Shown here in pieces: positions 25,966-34,119 of a DNA stretch of 64,000 bases. Origin of the DNA: Pseudonocardia nematodicida (lineage in GTDB: Bacteria > Actinomycetota > Actinomycetes > Mycobacteriales > Pseudonocardiaceae). Position 1 is the stretch's first letter. Each line of letters opens with the position of its first letter. The translations under genes were made by a program, and so were the position numbers. The stretch is from contig NZ_JBEDNQ010000001.1 in NCBI RefSeq assembly GCF_040105385.1, positions 882,476-946,475 on the forward strand. Reading direction: 5' to 3'. The notes under the pieces were generated by a model. The model had not been told where the DNA came from and did no database searches. It worked only from the letters and a program-made list of their open reading frames with translations.

Positions 25966-27351
25966 TCAGGCCGGCTGTTCCGCCGCGCTCGCCGCAGGCA
26001 TCCGCCACGCGACGACCGTGCCCGCACCCAGCCCGACCACCGCGAGTCCCGCGCCGACGAGGAACGCGTCGTAGGGGTGCAGTCCCGAGGCGAACCCGAT
26101 CCCGATGCAGATCGCGACGCCGAGCGCACCGCCCAGCTGGTCGGCGGCGCGCTGCACGCCGGAGGCCATGCCGGCGTCGTCGGAGGTCACACCGCTCACC
26201 GCGATGTACTGCAGGCCGACGAGACCGAAGCCCATCCCGGCCCCGACGAGCAGCATCGCCGGGACCAGCGCCGCACCACCGGCCTCCACGGTGGACACGA
26301 CCGCGATCACGGCCAGGGCGGCCGCGGTGAAGCCGAGCCCGGCCAGTGCGCAGGCACGCGCGCCCCACCGGCCGATCAGCCGGGGCACCACCATCGAGAA
26401 CACGATCAGCGCCACCGCCAGCGGCACCATCATCAGTCCCGCCGCCATCGGCTCGTAGCCGAGCCGGTCCTGCAGGGCGAAGGTGAACAGCAGGAACGAC
26501 GTGGACAGCGCGCCGCTGAGCATCATCGTCGTCACGTTGGCGGCGACCCGGCTCCGGTTCCGGAAGAAGCGCGGGAGCAGCAGCGGGTTGCGGGAGCGCG
26601 CCTCCACGCGGACCAGCCCGAATCCGGCCGCGACCGCACCGGCGAGTGCCGGGACGACCACCCACGCCGAACCGCCGGCCTCACCCGCCTCGACGACGGC
26701 GAGGGTGAACAGCAGCGGGCACGCGGTCAGCAGCACGGCACCCGGGAGATCGAGCGTTCGCGAGCCGCCGGACGCGGGCCGATCACCGTCGACCAGGACC
26801 ATCGCGGCGAGCATCACGACCAGGATGAACGGGACGGCGATCAGGAAGATCCACCGCCAGCCGAGATGCGCCGTCACGATGCCGGACAGCACGAACCCGA
26901 GCACCAGACCGCAGCTGGCGACCGCCGCCCAGACTGCCAGCGCCCGCGACCGCCGCGGGCCCTCCGGGAACGTCAGGACGATGACCGCCATCGCGGCCGG
27001 CAGGGCGATGGCCTCGCCGACGCCCTGGAGCAGCCGGGCGAGCACCAGCACCCAGAACGTCGGGGCCAGGCCGGCGAGCAGGGACGCGGCACCGAACACG
27101 CCGGTCCCCAGCAGCAGCACCCGCCGTCGGCCGAGCAGGTCACCCAGCCGGCCACCCAGCATGAGCAGCCCGCCGCCGGTGACCGTGTAGCCGACGACGA
27201 CCCAGGTCAGTGCGCCACCGGAGACGCCGAAGTCGGCGCCGATCGAGGGCAGCGCGATGGTCACCACGGTCACGTCGACCGCGATGAAGAACTGCAGCAT
27301 CGACATCGCGCACAGCACGAGCCATGCACGGGAAGTAGTTCGAGGAAACAC
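25966..27351 (-). CDS. MFS drug:H+ antiporter, DHA2 (EmrB/QacA) family
   Basis: A 461-residue membrane transporter with about 14 predicted helices, beginning LVLCAMSMLQFFIAVDVTVV. GGRLGDLLGRRRVL is the loop 2-3 motif A of MFS proteins, and LQGVGEAIALPAA corresponds to the conserved helix 4 region. The 14-helix length fits DHA2 exporters of drugs and dyes. GTG 27351 is the start. It is followed by a hairpin and then the alpha/beta hydrolase in the same direction. CTCCG/CGGAG inverted repeats just upstream (27357-27390) may be a regulator site. Confidence 0.94.
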   Translation of the reverse strand: MFPRTTSRAWLVLCAMSMLQFFIAVDVTVVTIALPSIGADFGVSGGALTWVVVGYTVTGGGLLMLGGRLGDLLGRRRVLLLGTGVFGAASLLAGLAPTFWVLVLARLLQGVGEAIALPAAMAVIVLTFPEGPRRSRALAVWAAVASCGLVLGFVLSGIVTAHLGWRWIFLIAVPFILVVMLAAMVLVDGDRPASGGSRTLDLPGAVLLTACPLLFTLAVVEAGEAGGSAWVVVPALAGAVAAGFGLVRVEARSRNPLLLPRFFRNRSRVAANVTTMMLSGALSTSFLLFTFALQDRLGYEPMAAGLMMVPLAVALIVFSMVVPRLIGRWGARACALAGLGFTAAALAVIAVVSTVEAGGAALVPAMLLVGAGMGFGLVGLQYIAVSGVTSDDAGMASGVQRAADQLGGALGVAICIGIGFASGLHPYDAFLVGAGLAVVGLGAGTVVAWRMPAASAAEQPA

Positions 27352-27540
27352 CAGTGCTCCGTCGCTCGGAGGGAAGTCGGAGCAGCACGGAAGGCCGCTC
27401 CGAGATGATCACGAAGCGGCGGGCGTCGAGAAGCCGTGTGAGGTGAACGCCCCGCCGCTAGCGGGACGTCCGGGTGACAGCGGCGCACGAGGCAGCAGAC
27501 ATGGCGGGAAGGCTACCAGCGCCGACGACCCCCACCGCGC

Positions 27541-27603
27541 CGTGATCCACGTCACGATACGGCGCCCCCGGCTTGAGTATGCCGTGGCGTCACGTCGTCT
27601 GAT
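27541..27603 (+). promoter_or_regulatory. Crp-like palindrome and weak MerR-style promoter, site D
   Basis: In the 309-bp gap before the DoxX gene, CGTGATCCACGTCACG (27541-27556) matches the GTGA-N6-TCAC pattern of Crp-type sites. TTGAGT (27573-27578), a 19-bp spacer with ATGCCGTGGCGTCAC, and TCTGAT (27598-27603) repeat the layout of sites A to C, but with a poorer palindrome. Nothing else in the gap looks coding. Confidence 0.4.
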
Positions 27604-27660
27604 CTCTGCATGACGCAACACCCGGAAAGCGGCTCCAGGCACGCGGGAGAAGGATCAGCC

Positions 27661-28065
27661 ATGACCACGAGAGCAACATCGACATCCGGCCGGAATCGCG
27701 CCGCCGGCGTCGCGCTGTGGGTCGTCCAGGTGGTGCTGGCGCTCGTCTTCGCGTTCATCGCGTTTCCGAAGATGATGGGAGATCCGATCGCCGTCGCTCC
27801 GTTCGACCTGATCGGCTTGGGCATTCCGGGAATGGTGATCGTCGGTTGGCTCGAGTTCGCCGGGGCGATCGCGTTGCTCGTCCCCCGCCTCTGCGGGCTC
27901 GCCGCTCTCTGCCTGACCGTTCTCACCATCGGCGCGACCACCCTGACCGCCGTCCAGGACCCGGAACTGGTCGCGATCCCGGCGATCACGCTCGTCCTGG
28001 TGAGCCTCGTGGCCTGGTTCCGTCGACACGACACCGCCGAACTGGTCCGTACGGTCCGTCGCTGA
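27661..28065 (+). CDS. DoxX-like family membrane protein
   Basis: A 134-residue protein with four hydrophobic helices. VVLALVFAFIAFPKMMGDP and GLGIPGMVIVGWLEFAGAIA are typical of DoxX-like proteins. GAAGGA precedes the ATG at 27661. Some family members work with thiosulfate or redox-stress enzymes in the membrane, but no clear function can be assigned here. The upstream promoter resembles the MerR-style sites A to C. Confidence 0.85.
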   Translation: MTTRATSTSGRNRAAGVALWVVQVVLALVFAFIAFPKMMGDPIAVAPFDLIGLGIPGMVIVGWLEFAGAIALLVPRLCGLAALCLTVLTIGATTLTAVQDPELVAIPAITLVLVSLVAWFRRHDTAELVRTVRR

Positions 28066-28300
28066 TCGGTCCGTGGAATGCACGACGATCCGGCTCGATC
28101 CGTTCATGTCACCGGATAGGTGACAGCCTCCCGCACATCCGAGACGGGACAGTCCCCACTCGCTACAGTTCTGTCAGCGGGAGCTCGGATCGCCGCGCCC
28201 CTCGCACAAAAATGCACGGAAGTCCCGCAACGGACATTCGTGCGCGATCTGTCGCCCGTCGTGTTTAGGTGGCCAAGGGGAGTCGGCGGAAGGAGCGGCC

Positions 28301-29107
28301 GTGATCGAGGACCGTGTCGACCACATCGCCATGGCCGAGAGGGCCGCGGAGCTGAAGAACCTCGCCGCCCGGCTGGACGAGCGCGGCCGTCACGACGAAG
28401 CCCTGGCCGCTGCCGGCGAGTCCGCCAGGCTGTACCGCCGGCTCGCCCACCGCTTCCCGGTGATGTTCGGCGTCGACGCCGAACGCGCCGACGCGCTCGT
28501 CGCGCCCAGGCGGGGAGGCCCGACCGGGGACTCGCCGACCGCCTCCACCGCCACCGACCAGCCGGGACCGGCGGACGAGCACGCCGTCGCCGCCTCCCCC
28601 ACTCCCGCTACCGCCCGAGCGGCGGAGCCGCCGATCGCCACCGGAGGTCAGCCGGCCCGACCGCGACGGCGGCCCGTCGTGTCGGCGACGGTCGCCGCCG
28701 CAGCGGCCGCCGTCCTGCTCGGGGCCCTGGGCGCGACGGCCTGGGCCCTCTCACGACCGCCGGCACCGGACCCCGTCAGCATGAAGCCGCCGCCCGCCCC
28801 CGCCCCGATCAGACCGTGGACCGCCACCGCCCGGGTCGATGTGGCGCCGGACGGCGTCGCACTACGCCCCGCACCGTCCACCGCCGGTGAACCGGTCGGG
28901 CGGCTACTGGTGGCCGACGACGTCCGGATCCAGTGCGGCGAGGTCGGTCGGGAGACCTCCACCGAGACCGGCGAGCGCAGCGCCAGCTGGCTCCGCACCG
29001 TCGACGGGCAGTACGTCGCCGCGGTGAACGTCGACTTCCGCGGGCCCGGCACGGTCAGGAACTGCGCCGACGGACAACCTCCGGTCCCCGTCCCGCACCA
29101 CAGGTGA
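28301..29107 (+). CDS. Single-pass membrane protein with TPR-like N-terminus and extracellular SH3-like domain
   Basis: A 268-residue protein. Residues 8-50 look like one helical TPR-type unit (AELKNLAARLDERGRHDEAL). A Pro/Ala/Thr-rich linker follows, then an Arg/Lys stop (RPRRRP) and a transmembrane helix at about 126-149 (VVSATVAAAAAAVLLGALGA). The outside part (about 170-260) resembles bacterial SH3 domains (VDVAPDGVALRPAPSTAGEP, then Cys-containing GTVRNCADG). GTG 28301 has GGAAGGAG upstream. Possibly a cell-wall-sensing or anchoring protein. No specific function recognised. Confidence 0.7.
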   Translation: MIEDRVDHIAMAERAAELKNLAARLDERGRHDEALAAAGESARLYRRLAHRFPVMFGVDAERADALVAPRRGGPTGDSPTASTATDQPGPADEHAVAASPTPATARAAEPPIATGGQPARPRRRPVVSATVAAAAAAVLLGALGATAWALSRPPAPDPVSMKPPPAPAPIRPWTATARVDVAPDGVALRPAPSTAGEPVGRLLVADDVRIQCGEVGRETSTETGERSASWLRTVDGQYVAAVNVDFRGPGTVRNCADGQPPVPVPHHR

Positions 29108-29139
29108 GAGCCGGGGCGGCGATGTCCGGCACCGCCACG

Positions 29140-29330
29140 GACCGGCCTCCCGACTGAACGGCCGCCAGTTCCGTCGCGAACCGCGCCGGCTCCGCGGCGA
29201 ACCCGACGTGGTCGCCCGCGAACGGCACCGGCTCCCGCCCGAGCCTGCGCGCCGGCTCCCGCCCCGCCCGCTGTCCGATCTGCCCCCGCCACCACTTCCA
29301 CCACGGGCAGGTCGCGACGGCGCGGACCGG
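29140..29330 (-). pseudogene. C-terminal remnant of an alpha/beta hydrolase, frameshifted
   Basis: On the minus strand, DLPVVEVVAG in one frame continues after a one-base shift as QIGQRAGREPARRL, then GREPVPFAGDHVGFAAEPAR and FATELAAVQSGG. GDHVGF with the catalytic His and the following helix is the usual C-terminus of a family of small alpha/beta hydrolases. The rest of the gene is gone. It lies in the 444-bp gap 29108-29551 between the SH3-like and SRPBCC genes. Confidence 0.55.
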
Positions 29331-29409
29331 TCATGCCCGCACCGCGGCCCGGCGGCGCGCGGTGCACTGATCCCGTGGCCGGGGATCCGTAGCTGCCGGT
29401 TCGGACATC

Positions 29410-29440
29410 TTGACTGTGCCGCGACGGCAGGGTGTCCAGT
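29410..29440 (+). promoter_or_regulatory. MerR-style promoter/operator, site C
   Basis: TTGACT (29410-29415), a 19-bp spacer with TGCCGCGACGGCA (29417-29429), then TCCAGT (29435-29440). This is near-identical to sites A and B. It lies 111 bp upstream of the SRPBCC gene, leaving a leader of about 105 nt. Confidence 0.6.
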
Positions 29441-29551
29441 GGCGCAGGGCCGCTGGCCCGCTTCGTCTCCGGGACCACCGAACGCCCTCGTCCGCGGATC
29501 GCACGGCCGGCTGACGAGCACGCATTTCACATCCGCACGGAGAGGACGACC

Positions 29552-29989
29552 ATGCTCCACCTCGAGCACTCGATCGACATCAACGCACCCGCGGGCCGGG
29601 TGTGGGCGATCTTCACCGACACCGCCGCGTATCCGGAGTGGAACCCCTTCATGACGAAGCTCGACGGAGAATTGACCCTCGGGTCGCGGCTCGCCGTCAC
29701 CATCGTCCCGCCCGGTGGGAAGCCGAACAGCTTCCGGCCCACCGTGACCGCGGTGGAACCCGGGCGGCGTCTCGCGTGGCTCGGGCGGCTGCCCATCCCG
29801 GGCCTCGTCGACGGCGCACACTCGTTCGAGCTCGAACCGCTCACTCCGGAGACGACCCGGTTCACCCAGTCCGAGCGCTTCACCGGACTGCTCGTACCGC
29901 TCCTCGGCGGGATGTTGCGTCCGGCCGAGGCGGGCTTCGCCGCGATGAACTCGGCCCTCGCCGCGCGAGCGGAGTCAGGACCGGCGTAG
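29552..29989 (+). CDS. SRPBCC domain (START/polyketide cyclase-like) protein
   Basis: A 145-residue SRPBCC protein. The opening HSIDINAPAGRVWAIFTDTA and YPEWNPF is the characteristic first strand and helix. ETTRFTQSERFTGLLVPLL is the last strand and helix. These proteins bind hydrophobic ligands and take part in cyclisation, transport or stress responses. No catalytic residues can be inferred. AGAGGA precedes ATG 29552. Operator site C upstream suggests co-regulation with the S9 peptidases. Confidence 0.88.
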   Translation: MLHLEHSIDINAPAGRVWAIFTDTAAYPEWNPFMTKLDGELTLGSRLAVTIVPPGGKPNSFRPTVTAVEPGRRLAWLGRLPIPGLVDGAHSFELEPLTPETTRFTQSERFTGLLVPLLGGMLRPAEAGFAAMNSALAARAESGPA

Positions 29990-30131
29990 CGCCGGACGGT
30001 CGTCCGACCGATACGGCGGCCGATGCGGTACCGCCGACGTGCTCCGTAGGTTCGAGCATCCGATCAGCCGACGGGGACCCGCGGACGTCGAGGGACCCGC
30101 GGTGTCCCTGTTCCTCACGAAGGAAGAACCC

Positions 30132-30971
30132 ATGGGATACATCCCCGTAGGACACGAGAACAGCACGCCGATCGAGCTGTACTACGAGGACCAGGGTTCG
30201 GGCCGGCCCGTCGTCCTCATCCACGGGTACCCGCTGAACGGTCACAGCTGGGAGAAGCAGACCCGTGAGCTGCTCGCCGCCGGATTCCGCGTGATCACCT
30301 ACGACCGGCGCGGTTTCGGCCGGTCGTCGAAGGTCGGTTCCGGCTACGACTACGACACCTTCGCCGCCGACCTGAAAACCGTCCTGGAGACCCTCGACCT
30401 CCGCGACGTGATCCTCGTGGGCTTCTCGATGGGCACCGGCGAGCTGGCCCGCTACGTCTCCCGGTTCGGGCACGACCGCGTGGCGAAGCTCGCGTTCCTC
30501 GCCTCGCTGGAACCGTTCCTGGTGGCCCGCGACGACAACCCCGACGGCCTGCCCCGGGAGGTCTTCGACGGGATCGCGGCCGCGGCGAAGGGCGACCGCT
30601 ACGCCTGGTACACGCAGTTCTTCTCGAACTTCTACAACCTCGACGACACCCTCGGGAGCCGGATCAGCCAGGAAGCGGTCGACGGCAGCTGGAACGTCGC
30701 CGTCTCCAGCGCCCCGGTGGCGGCCTACGCCGTCGTCCCGTCCTGGATCGAGGACTTCCGCGCCGACGTCGAGGCGGTCCGCGCCAGCGGAAAGCCCGCC
30801 CTGATCCTGCACGGCACCGCCGACAACATCCTCCCCATCGACGCCACCGCGCGCCGCTTCCACAAGGCGCTGCCCGAGGCGGAGTACGTCGAGATCGAGG
30901 ACGCACCGCACGGTCTGCTGTGGACGCACGCCGACGAGGTCAACGCCGCGCTCCTGTCGTTCGTCCGCTAG
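30132..30971 (+). CDS. Alpha/beta hydrolase, cofactor-independent haloperoxidase/esterase type
   Basis: A 279-residue alpha/beta hydrolase. VVLIHGYPLNGHSW and ITYDRRGFGRSSK match non-haem chloroperoxidase-like enzymes. The nucleophile is Ser in VGFSMGTGE (about residue 100), Asp lies in HGTADNILPID, and His in DAPHGLLW. Such enzymes are serine esterases or perhydrolases; halogenation is a side activity. ATG 30132 is preceded by AGGAAG. Upstream gap shows no obvious operator. Confidence 0.92.
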   Translation: MGYIPVGHENSTPIELYYEDQGSGRPVVLIHGYPLNGHSWEKQTRELLAAGFRVITYDRRGFGRSSKVGSGYDYDTFAADLKTVLETLDLRDVILVGFSMGTGELARYVSRFGHDRVAKLAFLASLEPFLVARDDNPDGLPREVFDGIAAAAKGDRYAWYTQFFSNFYNLDDTLGSRISQEAVDGSWNVAVSSAPVAAYAVVPSWIEDFRADVEAVRASGKPALILHGTADNILPIDATARRFHKALPEAEYVEIEDAPHGLLWTHADEVNAALLSFVR

Positions 30972-31062
30972 TACGGACAGGAGGCGGGCGGCGGTGGGCA
31001 CCCACGCCCGGCGTCGCCCGCCTCCTCCTGCCGACCCCGTCCCGAGGAGCAGAGGACGCCCC

Positions 31063-31437
31063 ATGTCCCGGACACCACCCCTGGCGCTCGACCGCTACCT
31101 CGCCGCATCCGATCGGGCGATCGCCGACCACACCGCGATGGACGAGCTCCTGGACGTGTTCGCGCCGGAGGCCGTGGTGCAGATCGACGACACCCCGATC
31201 CGGGGGGCCGAGGCGATCCGGGAGTTCTACCGCGGCTACGTCAACGCCCACGTCGCGTCCCAGCACTTCTGGAACACCACCGTCCTCACCGACGGACGGC
31301 AGCGGGCGGAGTGGGTGTGCGCGGCACGCACGGCCGGTGGTGCGGTGATCACCGTCGCCGGTGTGGAGCACGCGACGATCGGGCCGGACGACCGGATCGT
31401 CGAGCTGCGCAACGAGTTCACCCGGCCGCCAGCCTGA
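31063..31437 (+). CDS. SnoaL-like / NTF2-fold protein
   Basis: A 124-residue protein with the cone-shaped NTF2 fold signature: DELLDVFAPEAVVQIDDTPI, then GAEAIREFYRGYV, and a late strand ITVAGVEHATIGPDDRIVEL. SnoaL-like proteins are isomerases, cyclases or ligand-binding subunits. No specific substrate can be named. GAGGAGCAGAGGA lies upstream of ATG 31063. Confidence 0.83.
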   Translation: MSRTPPLALDRYLAASDRAIADHTAMDELLDVFAPEAVVQIDDTPIRGAEAIREFYRGYVNAHVASQHFWNTTVLTDGRQRAEWVCAARTAGGAVITVAGVEHATIGPDDRIVELRNEFTRPPA

Positions 31438-31687
31438 ACGCGCCGCTGACACCACCTCGGCTGCCCACAGAACGCGGCGAAGGCCCCGTGGCGGCAGATC
31501 CGCGAGCGCGGCGACGGTGCCGGTCGAGTCCGCCAGCACCCCGGTGGCGACGTCGCGGCACAGTCCCGCGACGTCGCCGGCGAACCGGGCCGGCATGCAG
31601 AGGCAGATACTCAGTGAGTGCGCACCCCCTTGCACACCTGGGTACGCTCGCGTTCGCACCTCAGACGAACCAGAGACGGGGTCCGCC

Positions 31688-31909
31688 ATGTCAGAGCGCC
31701 TCACCGTGTCCTTCGACAGCCGCATCGCCGCCAGGGTGCGTGCCTGCGCGGCCACGACCCGAGGCGGGGCCTCTGGCTACCTCGCCCGCCTGGTGGCCGA
31801 CGACCAGCTGCGAGAGGCCGGCGAGTCCATGGCCCGGTGGTACGCAGCCAACCCGACGTTCCTCGAGGACGCCGTCTCCGAACGCGAGGCAGCCGAGGGC
31901 TCTGCGTGA
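31688..31909 (+). CDS. Probable antitoxin (ribbon-helix-helix, MazE-like)
   Basis: A 73-residue protein. RLTVSFDSRIAARVRACAAT is a ribbon-helix-helix type DNA-binding opening, followed by SGYLARLVADDQL. The acidic C-terminal tail would neutralise the toxin. It overlaps the downstream MazF/PemK-like gene by 4 bp (GTGA), the typical antitoxin-first order. It likely represses its own promoter (known for this family). Confidence 0.75.
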   Translation: MSERLTVSFDSRIAARVRACAATTRGGASGYLARLVADDQLREAGESMARWYAANPTFLEDAVSEREAAEGSA

Positions 31910-32217
31910 GCTTCCACCGGGGCGAGGTGCGCTCGTACGCCCCCGTACTGCCTCGCAAGGGCCAGAGTCTCGTCCGCGTGATCATGTCGGCAGACGCTTT
32001 CAACGCCACGTCGGCGCCGATCGTCTACTCGGTCCACGTCGTCGACACGGACCCCGGCAACCTGCTCTCCGTCGAGCTCGCAGGCCATGGCTTCGCGCTC
32101 GCCACGACTCTCGAGGGCACCATGAAGTCCCGGCTGGGCGATGTGCAGGGCACCATCTCGCTCGACGAGCGTGAAGCGATCGAGCGGGCACTACGCGCAC
32201 TACTCGACCTGGACTGA
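31906..32217 (+). CDS. Type II toxin, MazF/PemK family endoribonuclease
   Basis: A 103-residue protein. FHRGEVRSYAPVLPRKGQ followed by VRVIMSADAFN matches the first strands of MazF/PemK (GEV..., then the R..VVV.S...N motif). The C-terminal SLDEREAIERALRALLDLD helix also fits. MazF toxins cut single-stranded mRNA at short sequences. GTG 31906 overlaps the antitoxin stop. The pair sits in a region with pseudogenes and an integrase remnant. Confidence 0.78.
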   Translation: MSFHRGEVRSYAPVLPRKGQSLVRVIMSADAFNATSAPIVYSVHVVDTDPGNLLSVELAGHGFALATTLEGTMKSRLGDVQGTISLDEREAIERALRALLDLD

Positions 32218-32342
32218 ACCATCCCCTCCCCCGACCAGAGTGGTCCGCGACAGGCTGCGGGATGAGCCGCAGGGCTTCCACAACTCTGATGATCCAGTGC
32301 CGCCAAGTGCAACACCCGATTACTCCGCACGACGTAGGGACT

Positions 32343-33017
32343 GTGACAACCCCGCAGGCCCCGCAGGGCCCTTCTCAGAACATCCCGTCTGGTCAGTACC
32401 CGCAGCAGGGTCAGATCCCGCAGCAGTGGGGCCCGCCGACCGCGACCTGGGCGCAGCAGCTGCCGCAGCCCCCGGCTCCGAAACGACGGCGGAAGTGGCC
32501 CTTCATCGTCGGCGGCGCCGCTGTACTGATCGTCGCCGCCGGCGTAGCGGGAGCCGACGAAGGACGCACGGAATCCCCGGCCGCAGCGGCTCCGACCTCC
32601 GCACCCGCGGTCGTTCCGCCCGCCCCGGTCACCGCACCGACCGAGGCCGCGGTGCCCACACCCGACACCACGGTATCCGCACCCGAGACGTTCGCGGCGG
32701 CACCGCCGGAGCCGGCCACGCCCGCCCTGTCGGTGAGCCAGCAGAACGCGATCAAGTCCGCCGAGAGCTACCTCGATTACAGCGCATTCTCCCGCCAAGG
32801 CCTGATCGACCAGCTCGAGTACGAGCAGTTCTCAACGGCCGACGCCACCTACGCCGTCGACCACGTGACCGTCGACTGGAATGAGCAAGCCGCGAAGTCC
32901 GCGAAGAGCTACATGGACTACAGCTCGTTCTCCCGCGGAAGCCTCATCGACCAGCTGGAGTACGAGGGCTTCACGGCAGCGCAGGCCACACACGGCGCGG
33001 ACTCGGTCGGGCTCTGA
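32343..33017 (+). CDS. Ltp-family protein with two tandem Ltp repeats
   Basis: A 224-residue protein. Residues 1-55 are Gln/Pro-rich (QAPQGPSQNIPSGQYPQQGQ), followed by KRRRK and a transmembrane helix (FIVGGAAVLIVAAGVAG), then a Pro/Ala/Thr linker. Two Ltp units follow, each of form AxxSAxSYLDYSxFSRxxLI and DQLEYExF. Ltp domains are found in cell-surface lipoproteins, including phage superinfection-exclusion proteins. This copy lacks a lipobox and is anchored by the helix. GTG 32343 was chosen because upstream frame residues are not conserved-looking. An anti-phage role is only a possibility. Confidence 0.85.
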   Translation: MTTPQAPQGPSQNIPSGQYPQQGQIPQQWGPPTATWAQQLPQPPAPKRRRKWPFIVGGAAVLIVAAGVAGADEGRTESPAAAAPTSAPAVVPPAPVTAPTEAAVPTPDTTVSAPETFAAAPPEPATPALSVSQQNAIKSAESYLDYSAFSRQGLIDQLEYEQFSTADATYAVDHVTVDWNEQAAKSAKSYMDYSSFSRGSLIDQLEYEGFTAAQATHGADSVGL

Positions 33018-33362
33018 CCCACTGCGGTCCCGGCCTCGGGCTGCGCACCCTGTGCGGGGTTGTCACGCACCGCCGGGCGTCTCCGCGAGGCTCTGACCTC
33101 GGCTGCGGTGACCACGACACAATCACGAACCGGCTGGTGAAACGGATCCGGTAACGGTCGGGCACCTCGCCGGTCCGGCCGCACCCGGCACCGCCCGCCT
33201 GGGTCGACTGCGGATGCAACACCTCCGCACGAGAAGATGATGTCGGAACACCCAGGTCGAGGGCGGCCGGGGCAACCAGATGTGGCGCCTCTGGGACGAC
33301 CTCCCGGTGCGGATCAAGCGCTCGGCGCTTCGATGTCAGAGCTGTTCCCTACTGTCCGGCCC
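33018..33362. other. Intergenic stretch with a short duplicated motif
   Basis: No intact gene. GATGCAACACCTCCGC (33213-33228) is repeated with one change at 34143-34158, inside the C-terminal end of the TioE-like gene. A short plus-strand open stretch (33250-33336, containing GNQMWRLWDDLPVRIKR) reads like coding sequence but has no start and cannot be assigned. Confidence 0.4.
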
Positions 33363-34040
33363 ATGAACGGACACGAGGCTGTCGAGCGAACGCGTCGCGA
33401 CTACGACAATGTCGCCGAGCTGTACGACAGCATGGTGAGCCAGGGCGACGACGTCACCGGCACACTCACCACCGCGATGATCAACGCTTTCGCGGGGCTC
33501 GTCCACGCCGGTGGCTCGGACGGCGCCGTACTCGACGCGGGCTGCGGCCCCGGACAGTGGACCGACCACCTGGACCGAGGCGGCACACGCGCCTACGGGA
33601 TCGACCTGTCACCAGCCATGATCGCGATAGCCCGCCAGTATCGCCCCGACCTGCGCTTCGAGATCGGCTCCATGCTCCACCTCGACGCACCCGACCAGTC
33701 GATCGCCGGCGTCCTGGCTCATTTCTCCCTCATCCACACCCCACCAGATCTCCTGCCGGGTGTCCTGGCCGAGTTCGCCCGGGTCATCGAGCCGGGCGGC
33801 TCCCTGCTCATTGCCGCGCAGATCACCGACACCCCAGGCGCCGACGGCTGGATCCCCTACGACCACAAGGCCTCACCGGCCTACCTGTGGAGCCTCGACG
33901 CACTGACCGAACAACTGCGAGCCCACGACTTCACCGAGTTCGGACGCATGCGCATCGCTGCTCCCGCCCCAGGCAAACCCCCAGCCGGCTACCTCCTCGC
34001 CCGCCAGGGCCCCTACCTGTCCGAGTCGGCGGACGACTGA
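33363..34040 (+). CDS. Class I SAM-dependent methyltransferase
   Basis: A 225-residue methyltransferase. Motif I is VLDAGCGPGQWTDHL (about residues 54-68), followed by AYGIDLSPAMIAIARQ (motif post I with acidic Asp), and FSLIHTPPDLLPGVLAEFAR and VIEPGGSLLI. The substrate is unknown. ATG 33363 follows TACTGT by 7 nt (possible leaderless start); ATG 33333 is an alternative. It is convergent with the TioE-like gene. Confidence 0.88.
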   Translation: MNGHEAVERTRRDYDNVAELYDSMVSQGDDVTGTLTTAMINAFAGLVHAGGSDGAVLDAGCGPGQWTDHLDRGGTRAYGIDLSPAMIAIARQYRPDLRFEIGSMLHLDAPDQSIAGVLAHFSLIHTPPDLLPGVLAEFARVIEPGGSLLIAAQITDTPGADGWIPYDHKASPAYLWSLDALTEQLRAHDFTEFGRMRIAAPAPGKPPAGYLLARQGPYLSESADD

Positions 34041-34119
34041 TGATCCGGACCCTCCTCGGCTGGACTCGCCCACCCTCTTCGGCGATTACCGCAGGGCTCG
34101 ACTATCGCGCGTACGCCAG

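Noticed and set aside
24700..27408. A 902-residue plus-strand open frame
   Set aside because: Antisense to the hydrolase and MFS genes, with no motif.
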